Assembly: GCF_015831355.1 (NCBI RefSeq)
Contig: NZ_JADWYR010000001.1
Coordinates: forward strand, 372,001 to 436,000
Direction of reading: 5' to 3'
Length of the DNA stretch: 64,000 nt
Source of the DNA: Panacibacter microcysteis
GTDB taxonomy: Bacteria > Bacteroidota > Bacteroidia > Chitinophagales > Chitinophagaceae
The translations under genes and the position numbers were made by a program. Within the stretch, counting starts at the first letter, position 1; the number at the start of each line of letters is the position of its first letter. Shown here one piece after another: positions 36,047 to 44,202 of the stretch. The notes below the pieces were generated by a model. It was not told the DNA's origin. It saw only the letters and a list, made by a program, of their open reading frames with translations, and did not search any database.

Positions 36047-36388
36047 TTATCTGAAAAGATCATCATCATTTTTACGGTAGTATACCTTGTTCTCGAGGAA
36101 TTCCTGTGTTGCAAGAATTGACGGGTTAGGCATTTTTTCGTAAGCCCTTGAGATTTCGATCTGCTCTTTATTCTCATGAATTTCTTCAAGGCTATCTGTA
36201 TGGCTGGCAAATTCCTCCAGTTTGTTATGCAATTCTTCTTTTAAAGAAATGTTGATCTGGTTTGCCCTCTTGGCAATAATGGAAATTGATTCGTAAAGGT
36301 TGCCTGTTGGCGCCTTTATATCGAGCAGGTTTTTTGCCTCTACAACATTGGTTGTATTGGCGCTCATATGCTTCCTTAATTTATTCAT
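36047..36388 (-). CDS. rpoZ: RNA polymerase omega subunit, Bacteroidota type
   Basis: Small RNA polymerase subunit that helps beta-prime assembly. The 113-residue product has the Bacteroidota-type omega sequence: NVVEAKNLLDIKAPTGNLYES, IAKRANQINISLKEELHNKL, and NPSILATQEFLENKVYYR. The ATG at 36388 overlaps the bamD stop as ATGA, which favours it; an alternative start at 36367 (MSANTTNVVEAKN) would also fit homologues. It belongs with bamD upstream and coaBC downstream, an order conserved in the phylum, although a terminator and two repeat copies separate it from coaBC here. Confidence 0.88.
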   Translation of the reverse strand: MNKLRKHMSANTTNVVEAKNLLDIKAPTGNLYESISIIAKRANQINISLKEELHNKLEEFASHTDSLEEIHENKEQIEISRAYEKMPNPSILATQEFLENKVYYRKNDDDLFR

Positions 36389-37200
36389 TTGATTGTATTT
36401 TTTGTTAAGCCTTTAATTTTTCCTTCAGACATCGCTTTGTACGCTTCTGCTTCAGGTGCCAGTTTACTGCCGGCAAAGCGTTCTTTAAAGTCGTTGCACT
36501 CGGATATTACTTTTTCAAAACGTTCTTGCTGTTTGTCAACAACACTGAGTTCAGCATATTTATAATATGCTTTTATCGTCAGCAGCTTGTATTCATCGCC
36601 TTTTTCAGAATCGGGGTAATCATCCATAAGTGTGCTGAAAGCGATTGCGGCTGCCCTGTAATTGTAACCACCCATATCGTAATACAACTGAGCCGCTTTA
36701 AATTCTTTCATTTCCAGTTTTGCCCTGCAGGTATCCATAATTAAATTGGCCTGCTTTACTCGTTCTGACTGCGGGTGCGTATTTATAAACGCCTGCATAA
36801 GCGAAATAGTCTTTGAAGTGGCTGTCTGATCAAGATCGACTTTGGGCGATTGCTTGTAGTAGCAGTAACAGCGCATATACTCGCATTCTTCCAGCCTTAC
36901 ACTATTTGGAAAATTTTCTGTATAGGTTTTGAAAAGGCTCTCCGCATTCATGTAGTCTTTCTGGTAATAAGCGCAATACGTGTACTTATAAAACATATCC
37001 TCGTACTTATCGCTACCCCGGAAATAAGGCATTACATCTTCAAATACCTGTTGGGCATTCATGTATTTTTTCTGAACATAATACTGTTCAGCCATTTTCA
37101 ACTTATACTCATTGTCCTTGCTTTTCAAAACTTTACCAAGTTTTGACGCACAGGAAGTAAACAATACAAGGGCTGTGATAACGCTCAGGAAAAATCTCAT
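36385..37200 (-). CDS. bamD: Outer membrane protein assembly factor BamD
   Basis: Outer-membrane lipoprotein of the BAM complex that inserts beta-barrel proteins. The 271-residue product begins with a lipoprotein signal (LVLFTSCASK, acylated Cys at about residue 17) and consists of TPR repeats: KMAEQYYVQKKYMNAQQVFE, YCAYYQKDYMNAESLFKTYT, NFPNSVRLEECEYMRCYCYY and AAIAFSTLMDDYPDSEKGDE. Length and spacing fit BamD (YfiO). Translationally coupled to rpoZ by a 4 bp overlap. Confidence 0.92.
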   Translation of the reverse strand: MRFFLSVITALVLFTSCASKLGKVLKSKDNEYKLKMAEQYYVQKKYMNAQQVFEDVMPYFRGSDKYEDMFYKYTYCAYYQKDYMNAESLFKTYTENFPNSVRLEECEYMRCYCYYKQSPKVDLDQTATSKTISLMQAFINTHPQSERVKQANLIMDTCRAKLEMKEFKAAQLYYDMGGYNYRAAAIAFSTLMDDYPDSEKGDEYKLLTIKAYYKYAELSVVDKQQERFEKVISECNDFKERFAGSKLAPEAEAYKAMSEGKIKGLTKNTIK

Positions 37201-37208
37201 AAAGTGCG

Positions 37209-37216
37209 CAAAATTA
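37209..37216 (-). promoter_or_regulatory. -7 promoter box TAATTTTG for bamD operon
   Basis: Exact consensus on the minus strand, 8 bp before the bamD ATG, so the leader is very short. Confidence 0.65.
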
Positions 37217-37365
37217 TGTTATTCCGGCAAATTATCGTTTAGAAAATTCCCGTGGCCTTATCGGTCAGTTAATAAATACATAAAACACCGCTGCCCCACT
37301 GTAGAAAAAAAATAAGGCAGCAAAATTGATTAATGCTCAGTGTAAATAAAAAGAAGATTTAATAC

Positions 37366-37380
37366 GACTGATTAATCGTC
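37366..37380. promoter_or_regulatory. Operator-like palindrome in the lolA promoter
   Basis: GACTGATTAATCGTC, near-perfect dyad centred on GATTAATC, directly abutting the -7 box at 37381. A related TTGATTAAT lies 40 bp upstream at 37326. Confidence 0.35.
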
Positions 37381-37388
37381 TATTTTTG
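37381..37388 (+). promoter_or_regulatory. -7 promoter box TATTTTTG for lolA
   Basis: Exact consensus, 20 bp before the ATG at 37409. Confidence 0.65.
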
Positions 37389-37408
37389 CAAACCCAAAAA
37401 AGAAGAAA

Positions 37409-38041
37409 ATGAAAAAAATCTATCTCCTGTTATTGATGTTTACAGGATTGAGTGTTCTTGCCAATGCCCAGAATGATCCAAACGCTAAGAAAGTGCTAGA
37501 TGAAGTAAGCGCCAAAATAAAAACGTTCAAAGGCATTACTGCCAATTTCTCTTACACTACAAAAGACAGGAACAAAACTGTAAAAGGTTCTGCCAAAGGG
37601 GTCATTAATATTAAAGGCCAGAAATATTACCTGAAACAGGGAAGTACAGAGATCTTTTGCGATGGAAGTAAAGTGTGGAATTTTAATGGTGAAGATGAGG
37701 TAACTGTTGCAGATGTGGACAATGAAGACACCAAGATGCTTACGCCACAAAAATTACTTTCCAACTTTTACGACCAGGATTTCACGTATAAACTGGTTTC
37801 AAGCGAAGGATCTTCTCACCAGATTGTGATGTATCCTACTGATAAAAGAAAAAACTTTAAGCAGGTAACGGTGTATGTTGACAAAACTAAAAAAATGATC
37901 CTGAAAGCTACTGTCGTAGATAAAAGTGATAACATTATAGAATTTAGCCTCACCAATGTAAACACAGGTGCGGCTTTGCCAGATTCAAAATTTATGTTTG
38001 ATTCGGCCAAACACCCGGGAGTTGAGGTGGTTAACCAATAA
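37409..38041 (+). CDS. lolA: LolA-like periplasmic lipoprotein carrier
   Basis: Periplasmic carrier that moves lipoproteins from the inner to the outer membrane. The 210-residue product has a signal peptide (MKKIYLLLLMFTGLSVLANAQ) and the LolA-type beta-sheet sequence: VLDEVSAKIKTFKGITANF, KGVINIKGQKYYLKQGSTEI with the cavity strand, KVWNFNGEDEVTVADVD and a C-terminal VNTGAALPDSKFMFDSAKHP. Bacteroidota LolA proteins are divergent and called outer-membrane lipoprotein carrier or LolA-like. With lspA, the LolC-like permease and BamD, the window holds several parts of envelope protein traffic. Confidence 0.87.
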   Translation: MKKIYLLLLMFTGLSVLANAQNDPNAKKVLDEVSAKIKTFKGITANFSYTTKDRNKTVKGSAKGVINIKGQKYYLKQGSTEIFCDGSKVWNFNGEDEVTVADVDNEDTKMLTPQKLLSNFYDQDFTYKLVSSEGSSHQIVMYPTDKRKNFKQVTVYVDKTKKMILKATVVDKSDNIIEFSLTNVNTGAALPDSKFMFDSAKHPGVEVVNQ

Positions 38042-38050
38042 AAGGATTTT

Positions 38051-38058
38051 TATCTTTG
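38051..38058 (+). promoter_or_regulatory. -7 promoter box TATCTTTG before cmk, abutting a terminator
   Basis: Exact consensus; the lolA terminator stem begins 4 bases after it, at the expected transcription start. Confidence 0.55.
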
Positions 38059-38061
38059 CAT

Positions 38062-38090
38062 AGCCCTGCATTAACTGCAGGGCTTTTTTT
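38062..38090 (+). terminator. Terminator of lolA
   Basis: Nine-base stem AGCCCTGCA (38062-38070) / TGCAGGGCT (38076-38084), loop TTAAC, then eight T. Confidence 0.88.
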
Positions 38091-38125
38091 TGATGGCAAG
38101 TCTTTTTTTACCACTTTTACCACGC

Positions 38126-38809
38126 ATGAAAAAGATTATTATCACGATAGACGGTTACTCATCATGTGGGAAAAGCACACTCGCAAAGCAGCTTGCAAAA
38201 GAATTGCAATATACCTTTATTGACAGTGGCGCTATGTACCGGGCGGTAACATTGTATTTTTTAAGAAACCACGTGAATTGGGAAAACCCCAAAGCAGTAA
38301 GCGAAGCGCTGAATAACATTAACCTGGAGTTCTTTTATAACGACGCATCACAAAAAAGCGACATGTATTTGAACGGTGAAAATGTGGAGGCGCTCATCCG
38401 TGATATGCTGGTTAGCGAAAACGTGAGCAATATTTCCGCCATTAAGGAGGTGCGGGCATTCGCCGTAGCCCAACAACGTAAAATGGGTGAGGAAAAAGGC
38501 ATTGTGATGGATGGAAGGGATATAGGCACCACCGTTTTCCCGCAAGCGGAACTGAAAATTTTTATGACGGCAGACAATGTAATCAGGGTTGAGCGGCGAT
38601 ACAAAGAACTGTATGCTAAAAATCCAAACATCACCATTGAAGAAGTAAAAAACAATCTCGAAATGCGGGACTACATAGACACCAACCGGGAAGTAAGTCC
38701 GTTACGTAAAGCAAACGATGCTATTGTACTTGATAATTCTAATTTAACCATGCAGGAGCAACTGCAAATGGCACTGGCATGGGCCAGACAGCAAATCTCC
38801 AAAGCTTAA
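38126..38809 (+). CDS. cmk: Cytidylate kinase
   Basis: Phosphorylates CMP and dCMP to the diphosphates with ATP. ATG 38126 gives 227 residues starting MKKIIITIDGYSSCGKST with the Walker A loop GYSSCGKST; the ATG at 38090 lies in the terminator T-run and was rejected. Other motifs: YTFIDSGAMYRAVTLYFL, VMDGRDIGTTVFPQAELKIF, and the lid ERRYKEL followed by RDYIDTNREVSPLRKANDA. The family core is complete. No operon partner (ispH or rpsA often follow cmk elsewhere) is present. Confidence 0.95.
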   Translation: MKKIIITIDGYSSCGKSTLAKQLAKELQYTFIDSGAMYRAVTLYFLRNHVNWENPKAVSEALNNINLEFFYNDASQKSDMYLNGENVEALIRDMLVSENVSNISAIKEVRAFAVAQQRKMGEEKGIVMDGRDIGTTVFPQAELKIFMTADNVIRVERRYKELYAKNPNITIEEVKNNLEMRDYIDTNREVSPLRKANDAIVLDNSNLTMQEQLQMALAWARQQISKA

Positions 38810-39071
38810 CAAATACTCGTTTTGAGGAAAACGCTACACACAACACTATTACACATTAAGGAAATAAAAATCCGATCAGGCTGTAAGCTTTACATTTTTT
38901 AACAACCTATACCCCTACCTTTACCTGCTTCGGTTGCAGAATCAAAAGCATGAACAGCGCTTGTTTTAAGATGCGATAACTTAACATTTCAGGCATAGCT
39001 TTTGACCTATATTGCAACTGTTGATTTCGTTACCGCCCTGGAACTTAACACAATAGCTAACCTGGAAAAGA

Positions 39072-40454
39072 ATGCCTATGCTGACAGTTATTATTCCTGC
39101 ACTTAATGAATCCGGTACGATTGCAAATGTTGTGAACTTTTGCAGACGTAATGAATTGGTAAGTGAGGTAATAGTGATCGATGATAAGTCGGAAGATAAT
39201 ACAGTGGAGCTGGCGAAGGAAGCCGGAGCCCGGGTGATCATTAGTGCTGCAAGAGGAAAAGGTATTTCCATGAAAGAAGGCATTGACGCTGCAACCAACG
39301 ATATTGTCGTTTTTCTGGACGCAGACATCGACCCTTATCCTGAAAATACCATAAGTGACCTTACTAAACCGCTTTTGCTTGACGAAGCTGATTTCGTGAA
39401 AGGTACCTTTGCCCGCAATGCAGGCCGTGTAACCGAATTAGTTGCCAAACCTTTACTGAATATTTTCTATCCCGGCCTTGCAGATTTTTCACAGCCGCTT
39501 AGTGGTATGATCGCAGGAAAAAAACATTTTTTCCAACGCATCAAATTCTTTAATGATTATGGTGTAGATATCGGCATTTTGCTTGATATGTATTTAATGA
39601 AGGCACGCATTACAGAAATAAACATCGGTTATATAGAAAACAAAAGCAAACCATGGCAGGCATTGGGCAAAATGAGCAGGGAAGTATCCCGGGCAATCAT
39701 TTCCAAAGCTCAACAACAATCCCCGGGTGATGCAATCGAAGAAGCAGTGGAATCGATTGAAGAGATCAACCGGCAAATGCACGACTCTTTGAGGGAGAAC
39801 CTGAGCGTGCACCATAAAATGGCCGTATTTGATATGGACGATACCATTTTGAAAGGCAGGTTTATAGATGAATGTGCCAGGAAATTCGGCTTTGAGGCTA
39901 AGTTGCACGATCTGAGGGATGAGGAAAAAGATCCGATCATTCTCAGCAAAAGAATAGGGCTGTTACTTAAAGGCAGAACTATTGATGAACTCCTCGATGT
40001 AATCCACAATATTGAAATGGTCAACGACATCAAAACTGTAGTAGCGGAATTAAAGGCACGGGGGTACATTATTGGCATTATCAGTAACAGTTATACGCTC
40101 ATCACTAATTATGTGGTAAAAAATATTGGCGCAGATTTTTCATATGCTATACAACTGGAGATCATTGAAGGTAAGGCTACCGGCGAAGTGAATATGCCTT
40201 CTTACTTTTTTGCTTCTCCCGATAATATTTGCGGCCATGCATTTTGCAAAACCAACGCGCTGCAGTACGCATGCGAGAAGTACCATGTACAATTTAAAAA
40301 CTGTATTGCAGTGGGGGATAATACAGACGACAGGTGCATGGTTGGTCATGCGGGTCATGGAATAGCATTTTGTACAACCGACGAACTGTTGAAAAAAATT
40401 GCATCTAACGAAATAAAAGAGCCCAGCTTTAAGTCTTTGCTCGAATTTGCCTGA
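39072..40454 (+). CDS. Glucosyl-3-phosphoglycerate synthase-like glycosyltransferase fused to a HAD phosphatase
   Basis: A 460-residue two-domain protein. Residues ~1-215 are a GT-A fold glycosyltransferase closest by motif to the GT81 (GpgS) family: VIIPALNESGTIANVV, IDDKSEDNT, FLDADIDPYPEN (83-92), DFVKGTFARNAGRVTELVAK (108-127), QPLSGMIAGKK, and NDYGVDIGILLD. Residues ~250-455 are a SerB-type HAD domain: motif I DMDDTIL at 254-260, Ser340 in GIISNSY, Lys393, and motif IV GDNTDD at 415-420. GpgS makes glucosyl-3-phosphoglycerate and a phosphatase yields glucosylglycerate, a compatible solute; one polypeptide could do both. The universal stress gene follows 42 bp away. Product identity is inference. 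Confidence 0.75.
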   Translation: MPMLTVIIPALNESGTIANVVNFCRRNELVSEVIVIDDKSEDNTVELAKEAGARVIISAARGKGISMKEGIDAATNDIVVFLDADIDPYPENTISDLTKPLLLDEADFVKGTFARNAGRVTELVAKPLLNIFYPGLADFSQPLSGMIAGKKHFFQRIKFFNDYGVDIGILLDMYLMKARITEINIGYIENKSKPWQALGKMSREVSRAIISKAQQQSPGDAIEEAVESIEEINRQMHDSLRENLSVHHKMAVFDMDDTILKGRFIDECARKFGFEAKLHDLRDEEKDPIILSKRIGLLLKGRTIDELLDVIHNIEMVNDIKTVVAELKARGYIIGIISNSYTLITNYVVKNIGADFSYAIQLEIIEGKATGEVNMPSYFFASPDNICGHAFCKTNALQYACEKYHVQFKNCIAVGDNTDDRCMVGHAGHGIAFCTTDELLKKIASNEIKEPSFKSLLEFA

Positions 40455-40496
40455 CAGAATATGTAACCCAATTTTAATAAACACAAAACCGTTGCT

Positions 40497-41345
40497 ATGC
40501 AGAAGAACTTATACAACATTTTAGTGCCGGTAGATTTCTCCCCAAGAGACAGATGGGCAATTTCAAAGGCTATCGAATTAGCCAACGCACTGCATTGTAA
40601 TATCCATCTTGTGCACGTGGTGTCATCAGCTTCATTCCCTTTGCTTACAGTAGAAGCAGCCCATTTTTACCCTTACGACCGTTCTGCAGATATGAAAAAT
40701 GCGCAGGACCGCTTACACGCAATGAAAGAACAGTACAAGCAACATCTCTGCGGTAAGGGCCAGATTGAAATAAGTGTACTGAGTGGCAGTGAGCAGGAAG
40801 AACTCGTGAAATACACACGCTTGTATAACATGGATATGGTAGTAAAAGGTCTCTCAAAATTCAACCTGCTGCACCGAATCGTCTCAACGGTGAACATTAG
40901 TAACCTGGCAAAGAAAACTGCTATGCCGGTGCTTGGTGTAAGGGCCAGTGGCCTGGTAAGTCATTTTAAAAAAATTGTTTTACCACTGCATGATGACCAT
41001 ATACCCATGCGCCGCATCAGACTTGCAGCACTATTGGGCAGGTATTTCAAATCAACCATCTTCGTTGTTTCGCTGAGGAAAGGAAATAATGAACCGGAAA
41101 TTCCAATCCTGTCTCAAACGCTGGAAGTAATACAAAGCCTCACAACTATACCCGTGCAGTCTATTATTCTGGAGGGAAAGAACCTGGCGACCACAACGCT
41201 TAATTTCTCCAAGAAAATAAATGCGGATCTTATTATGATCAACAACAAGCACGATTATTATTTGCCCGGTATGTGGAACAGGATTACAAAAAGATTACTG
41301 TCATACAACTCCAAAATTCCGGTTATAACACTGGAAAAAGAATAA
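40497..41345 (+). CDS. Universal stress protein, two tandem Usp domains
   Basis: A 282-residue cytosolic protein made of two Usp folds: first NILVPVDFSPRDRWAISKAI with SGSEQEELVKY, then KKIVLPLHDDHIPMRRIRLA. The second half lacks a clear ATP-binding Gx2Gx9G(S/T) loop, while the first is degenerate too, so nucleotide binding is uncertain. It follows the glycosyltransferase/HAD gene by 42 bp on the same strand and is closed by a strong terminator, suggesting co-expression under stress. Confidence 0.87.
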   Translation: MQKNLYNILVPVDFSPRDRWAISKAIELANALHCNIHLVHVVSSASFPLLTVEAAHFYPYDRSADMKNAQDRLHAMKEQYKQHLCGKGQIEISVLSGSEQEELVKYTRLYNMDMVVKGLSKFNLLHRIVSTVNISNLAKKTAMPVLGVRASGLVSHFKKIVLPLHDDHIPMRRIRLAALLGRYFKSTIFVVSLRKGNNEPEIPILSQTLEVIQSLTTIPVQSIILEGKNLATTTLNFSKKINADLIMINNKHDYYLPGMWNRITKRLLSYNSKIPVITLEKE

Positions 41346-41373
41346 AGCTATTACCTGCTGAAAGACCGTTTAA

Positions 41374-41404
41374 AAAAAGCAAACACTTAAGTGTTTGCTT
41401 TTTA
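41374..41404. terminator. Bidirectional terminator after the Usp gene
   Basis: Twenty-six-base perfect palindrome AAAGCAAACACTT/AAGTGTTTGCTTT with A-run before and T-run after. Confidence 0.8.
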
Positions 41405-41412
41405 ATTTTATG

Positions 41413-41490
41413 TAGCCGGCAGCAGTTCATATATGGAGCTTCTCTTGCCACGCTCGGTTCATCGTTCCACTTTTATGGCAACTGTAGCGT
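41413..41490 (-). repeat. Intergenic modular repeat, copy 18 (type C core, minus orientation)
   Basis: Outer end GTAGCCGGCAGCAG, GGAGCTTCTCTTGCCACGCT, CGGTTCATCGTTCC, then TTATGGCAACTGTAGCG. Left arm of the pair 41413-41611. Confidence 0.85.
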
Positions 41491-41557
41491 GTGTTTGATA
41501 CAAACGCCGCAAACACACAGCCTGTATGTGCCCGGGGCTGCCCCATAAAGCTTCAAC

Positions 41558-41611
41558 AGTACAAGTGTGCGACGCAACAGAAGCTAAATAGCAATGCTTT
41601 TGCCTGGCTCC
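41558..41611 (+). repeat. Intergenic modular repeat, copy 19 (type A core)
   Basis: Core AGTACAAGTGTGCGACGCAA, then CAGAAGCTAAATAGCAATGC and outer end GCCTGGCTCC, 7 bp from the next stop. Its AGAAGCT matches AGCTTCT of copy 18 in inverted sense. Confidence 0.85.
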
Positions 41612-41617
41612 AAAAAG

Positions 41618-42988
41618 TTATTGCAGTGTTTTTATTTTAATACTCCTGAAGCTTACTTCATTACCATGATCCTGCAGTAAGATATGGCCCTGTTTTGCTT
41701 CGCCAAAGTTTGGCCACACTTTGTATTTGCTGATTGCCACCAGGTCTTTATAAGCCTGCGATCCACGATCGTACTCGAGCACCTTAATGCCATTGAGATA
41801 ATGTTCTACGTGGTTGTTGGGGTAAACCACCACCCTGCCCGTATTCCACTCGCCGGGCTGGTGAATAAATCGCTTTTGTTTATTGGCGGTTATAAGATCG
41901 TACAGCGAAGCCATTGTTCTGTTGCCATCTCTGCCAAGTTTTGCATCGGGATGTAAAGAGTCATCCAGCACCTGGTACTCCAACCCAATGGCAGAGCCGC
42001 TGTTGTTTTCTGACAATGTAACAAAATATTTTACGCCGCTGTTGGCACCGGGCGTAAGCTTAAACTCAAACGACAGATCAAAGGCGCTGTATTCATCAAT
42101 GGTTACAATATCTCCGCCATTGGCAGATTCTTTTCCTTCGGAAGAAAGCACAGTTAGTGTTCCGTTCTTTACCAGCCAGCCACCCTGCGGAAAAGTGCTT
42201 TTATACGCACCACGCCAGCCCTGGGTGCTTGTACCATCAAACAACAACTTCCAGCCATTTTTCTTCTCGTAATCTGTTAATGTATTGGGCAGGTTGTTTA
42301 CCGCGTACATATTGGAAGGCAAAGGCGTTAGCGTTACATCGCTGCCTGTTTTTATACGAATGTTCTTCCACCATATTTTTTTACCCACCTGCTTTTCATT
42401 GTTAATACTGTGCACCTGCAATGCTATAAAGCCGCTGGCATCAAAACTATCTGCCACGCAAGCAACGGCTATATCGTTTAACCATGTTCTTATTTCGCGT
42501 CCCTTACATTCTATGCGTACATGGTTAAAATCGTTAATCTTAAAAGCATTTTGTACCTGCGGGTGAAGGCTAAGCGGGTAAAGCCAGTCTCTTCTTGCTT
42601 CGTCATACACACCGCCGCTCCACTTACGCGCAGACGGATCTATTTCAAACTGGTAACCGTACACACGACCTTTACCATCATTACCTTCAGGGTTTATATG
42701 GCTCCTGAACTGTATACCGGAATTCGAGGATGTATCTTCCATTTTTATATCCAGTTCAAGAATAAAATCTCCGAATTCCTTTTCTGTTATAAGAAAGGTA
42801 TTGGGAGAAGAAGCAACTGTTTCTCCAACAATCATGTTGTTGGCCACGCTGTACTTCGCAGACCCGGAAACCTGTTTCCACCCATTTAATGACTGACCAT
42901 CGAATAAACTTACAAAGCCTTTTTGTTGCTGCGCTACTGCTCCAAAGCAGCAGCAGATAAGTAAAGAAACAATTGCTGTGTATTTCAT
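41618..42988 (-). CDS. Secreted protein with two DUF1080 (3-keto-disaccharide hydrolase-like) domains
   Basis: Exported 456-residue protein (signal peptide MKYTAIVSLLICCCFGAVAQ) with two concanavalin-like DUF1080 domains: the first around residues 25-200 (KGFVSLFDGQSLNGWKQVSG ... SNSGIQFRSHINPEG), the second from 240 on (KNGWKLLFDGTSTQGWRGAY ... GANSGVKYFVTLSENNSGS). DUF1080 proteins act on 3-keto-glycosides in recently studied pathways. It lies 18 bp downstream of apbE on the same strand, so the two are likely cotranscribed. Confidence 0.88.
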   Translation of the reverse strand: MKYTAIVSLLICCCFGAVAQQQKGFVSLFDGQSLNGWKQVSGSAKYSVANNMIVGETVASSPNTFLITEKEFGDFILELDIKMEDTSSNSGIQFRSHINPEGNDGKGRVYGYQFEIDPSARKWSGGVYDEARRDWLYPLSLHPQVQNAFKINDFNHVRIECKGREIRTWLNDIAVACVADSFDASGFIALQVHSINNEKQVGKKIWWKNIRIKTGSDVTLTPLPSNMYAVNNLPNTLTDYEKKNGWKLLFDGTSTQGWRGAYKSTFPQGGWLVKNGTLTVLSSEGKESANGGDIVTIDEYSAFDLSFEFKLTPGANSGVKYFVTLSENNSGSAIGLEYQVLDDSLHPDAKLGRDGNRTMASLYDLITANKQKRFIHQPGEWNTGRVVVYPNNHVEHYLNGIKVLEYDRGSQAYKDLVAISKYKVWPNFGEAKQGHILLQDHGNEVSFRSIKIKTLQ

Positions 42989-43006
42989 AAACGTTGTTTT
43001 AAAATA

Positions 43007-44014
43007 TTACTCTTTATCAAATAACTTATAGAAAGCAGTGGTTGCTGTATCGGCAACACTGCCATCGTTTCTGCGATAAATAAAATAAGCGGCTATATCT
43101 TTTTTTGCTTCCACAAATTGTATGGCTTTTTGCAGGCCCATTACCATCAGCGCATTGTCGTAAGCATCGGCGGTTATAGCATCTTTTGCATATACAGTTG
43201 CGCTGATCATTTCATTTTGTATAGAGTAACCGGTGGAAGGGTCTATAAGGTGGGTTATCTTTTTTCCTTCACTTTCATAATACTTCCTGTAATTGCCCGA
43301 AGTTGTAACGGCGCCCTTATCTGTTGCAATAATTTTTTGCATAATGCCCGGCTCCATTTCATCATCTCCCGGAGATTCAATACCAATTTTCATCAGCGAT
43401 CCAGATGGTTGTTTGCGGCCACGAACGCAGATCTCGCCCCCAATTTCAACGAGGTAGTTTTGAATGCCCTGTTGCAGCAAAAAATGCGCAACAACATCTA
43501 CGCTGTATCCTTGTGCAATACCATTCACATCCACTTGAACACATGGCTTTTTTTTAATAAGCGAATCTTTCTGCAAAACAATTTTGTCTGAACCCACACA
43601 GCCCAGTAAAGATTTGATTGTTGCGGTATCCGGCACGTGGTCTATATGTTTTGCTGCAAAGCCCCATGCCTCGGTTAGCGGCGCCACAGTTATATCAAAA
43701 GTTCCGCCGGTTGAGTAGTATGTTTCAAGTGAAGCTTTTACAACATTCGCAAAGTGCGCATCTATGGCTGAGCCTGCGGCAGATTGATTGAACCTGGTGA
43801 TAAGGGAGTAAGGTTTGTAAACTGAAAGTGAGCTGTCTATACAGGTAAGAATGCTGTCTATTTGTTGTTTGGTAACCAGGCTGTCAGTGGCATAATAACG
43901 GATGTGGTAAGTGGTGCCTTGTGCAGTGCCGCTTATCAAAAACTCTCCGGGTGTTTCAACTGGTTTAAAAAAAGAAAATATGGTGATTATCATCAATACA
44001 AAAGCCAATCGCAT
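43007..44014 (-). CDS. apbE: FAD:protein FMN transferase
   Basis: Periplasmic enzyme that attaches FMN covalently to Ser/Thr of respiratory and other flavoproteins. The 335-residue product has an N-terminal membrane anchor/signal (VLMIITIFSFFKPVET), then GTAQGTTYHIRY, ITVAPLTEAWGF, VDVNGIAQGYSVDVVAHFL, YLVEIGGEICVRGRK and the metal/FAD segment STGYSIQNEMISATVYAKDA. The lipobox Cys common in other ApbE proteins is not evident. No Nqr or Rnf subunit is nearby, so the client protein is unknown. Confidence 0.92.
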   Translation of the reverse strand: MRLAFVLMIITIFSFFKPVETPGEFLISGTAQGTTYHIRYYATDSLVTKQQIDSILTCIDSSLSVYKPYSLITRFNQSAAGSAIDAHFANVVKASLETYYSTGGTFDITVAPLTEAWGFAAKHIDHVPDTATIKSLLGCVGSDKIVLQKDSLIKKKPCVQVDVNGIAQGYSVDVVAHFLLQQGIQNYLVEIGGEICVRGRKQPSGSLMKIGIESPGDDEMEPGIMQKIIATDKGAVTTSGNYRKYYESEGKKITHLIDPSTGYSIQNEMISATVYAKDAITADAYDNALMVMGLQKAIQFVEAKKDIAAYFIYRRNDGSVADTATTAFYKLFDKE

Positions 44015-44073
44015 GCAACAAATCTAAGCAATGTGTTCTTTAACAACTTAAAAAGCAAAGATTATTTTGAAGC

Positions 44074-44122
44074 AGGCAATTGGCCTTTAATGAGCTGTGG
44101 TTGTGTCACTCACTTGTACTGC
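44074..44122 (-). repeat. Intergenic modular repeat, copy 20 (type B core, minus orientation)
   Basis: Core GTGGTTGTGTCACTCACTTG at 44097-44116; the outer GCCGG end is degraded (GGCAATTGGCC). Confidence 0.75.
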
Positions 44123-44202
44123 AACAACTATATTGAGCTACGCGATCCGGTTACAGTGTTGCTGATTGATACAATGAAACGCTTGTATTTGAATACAGGT
44201 AA

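Noticed and set aside
38810-39071. Search for a gene or strong signal in the cmk to GT-HAD gap
   Set aside because: Only short frames and no full-consensus promoter box, repeat copy or hairpin; I see nothing supportable.
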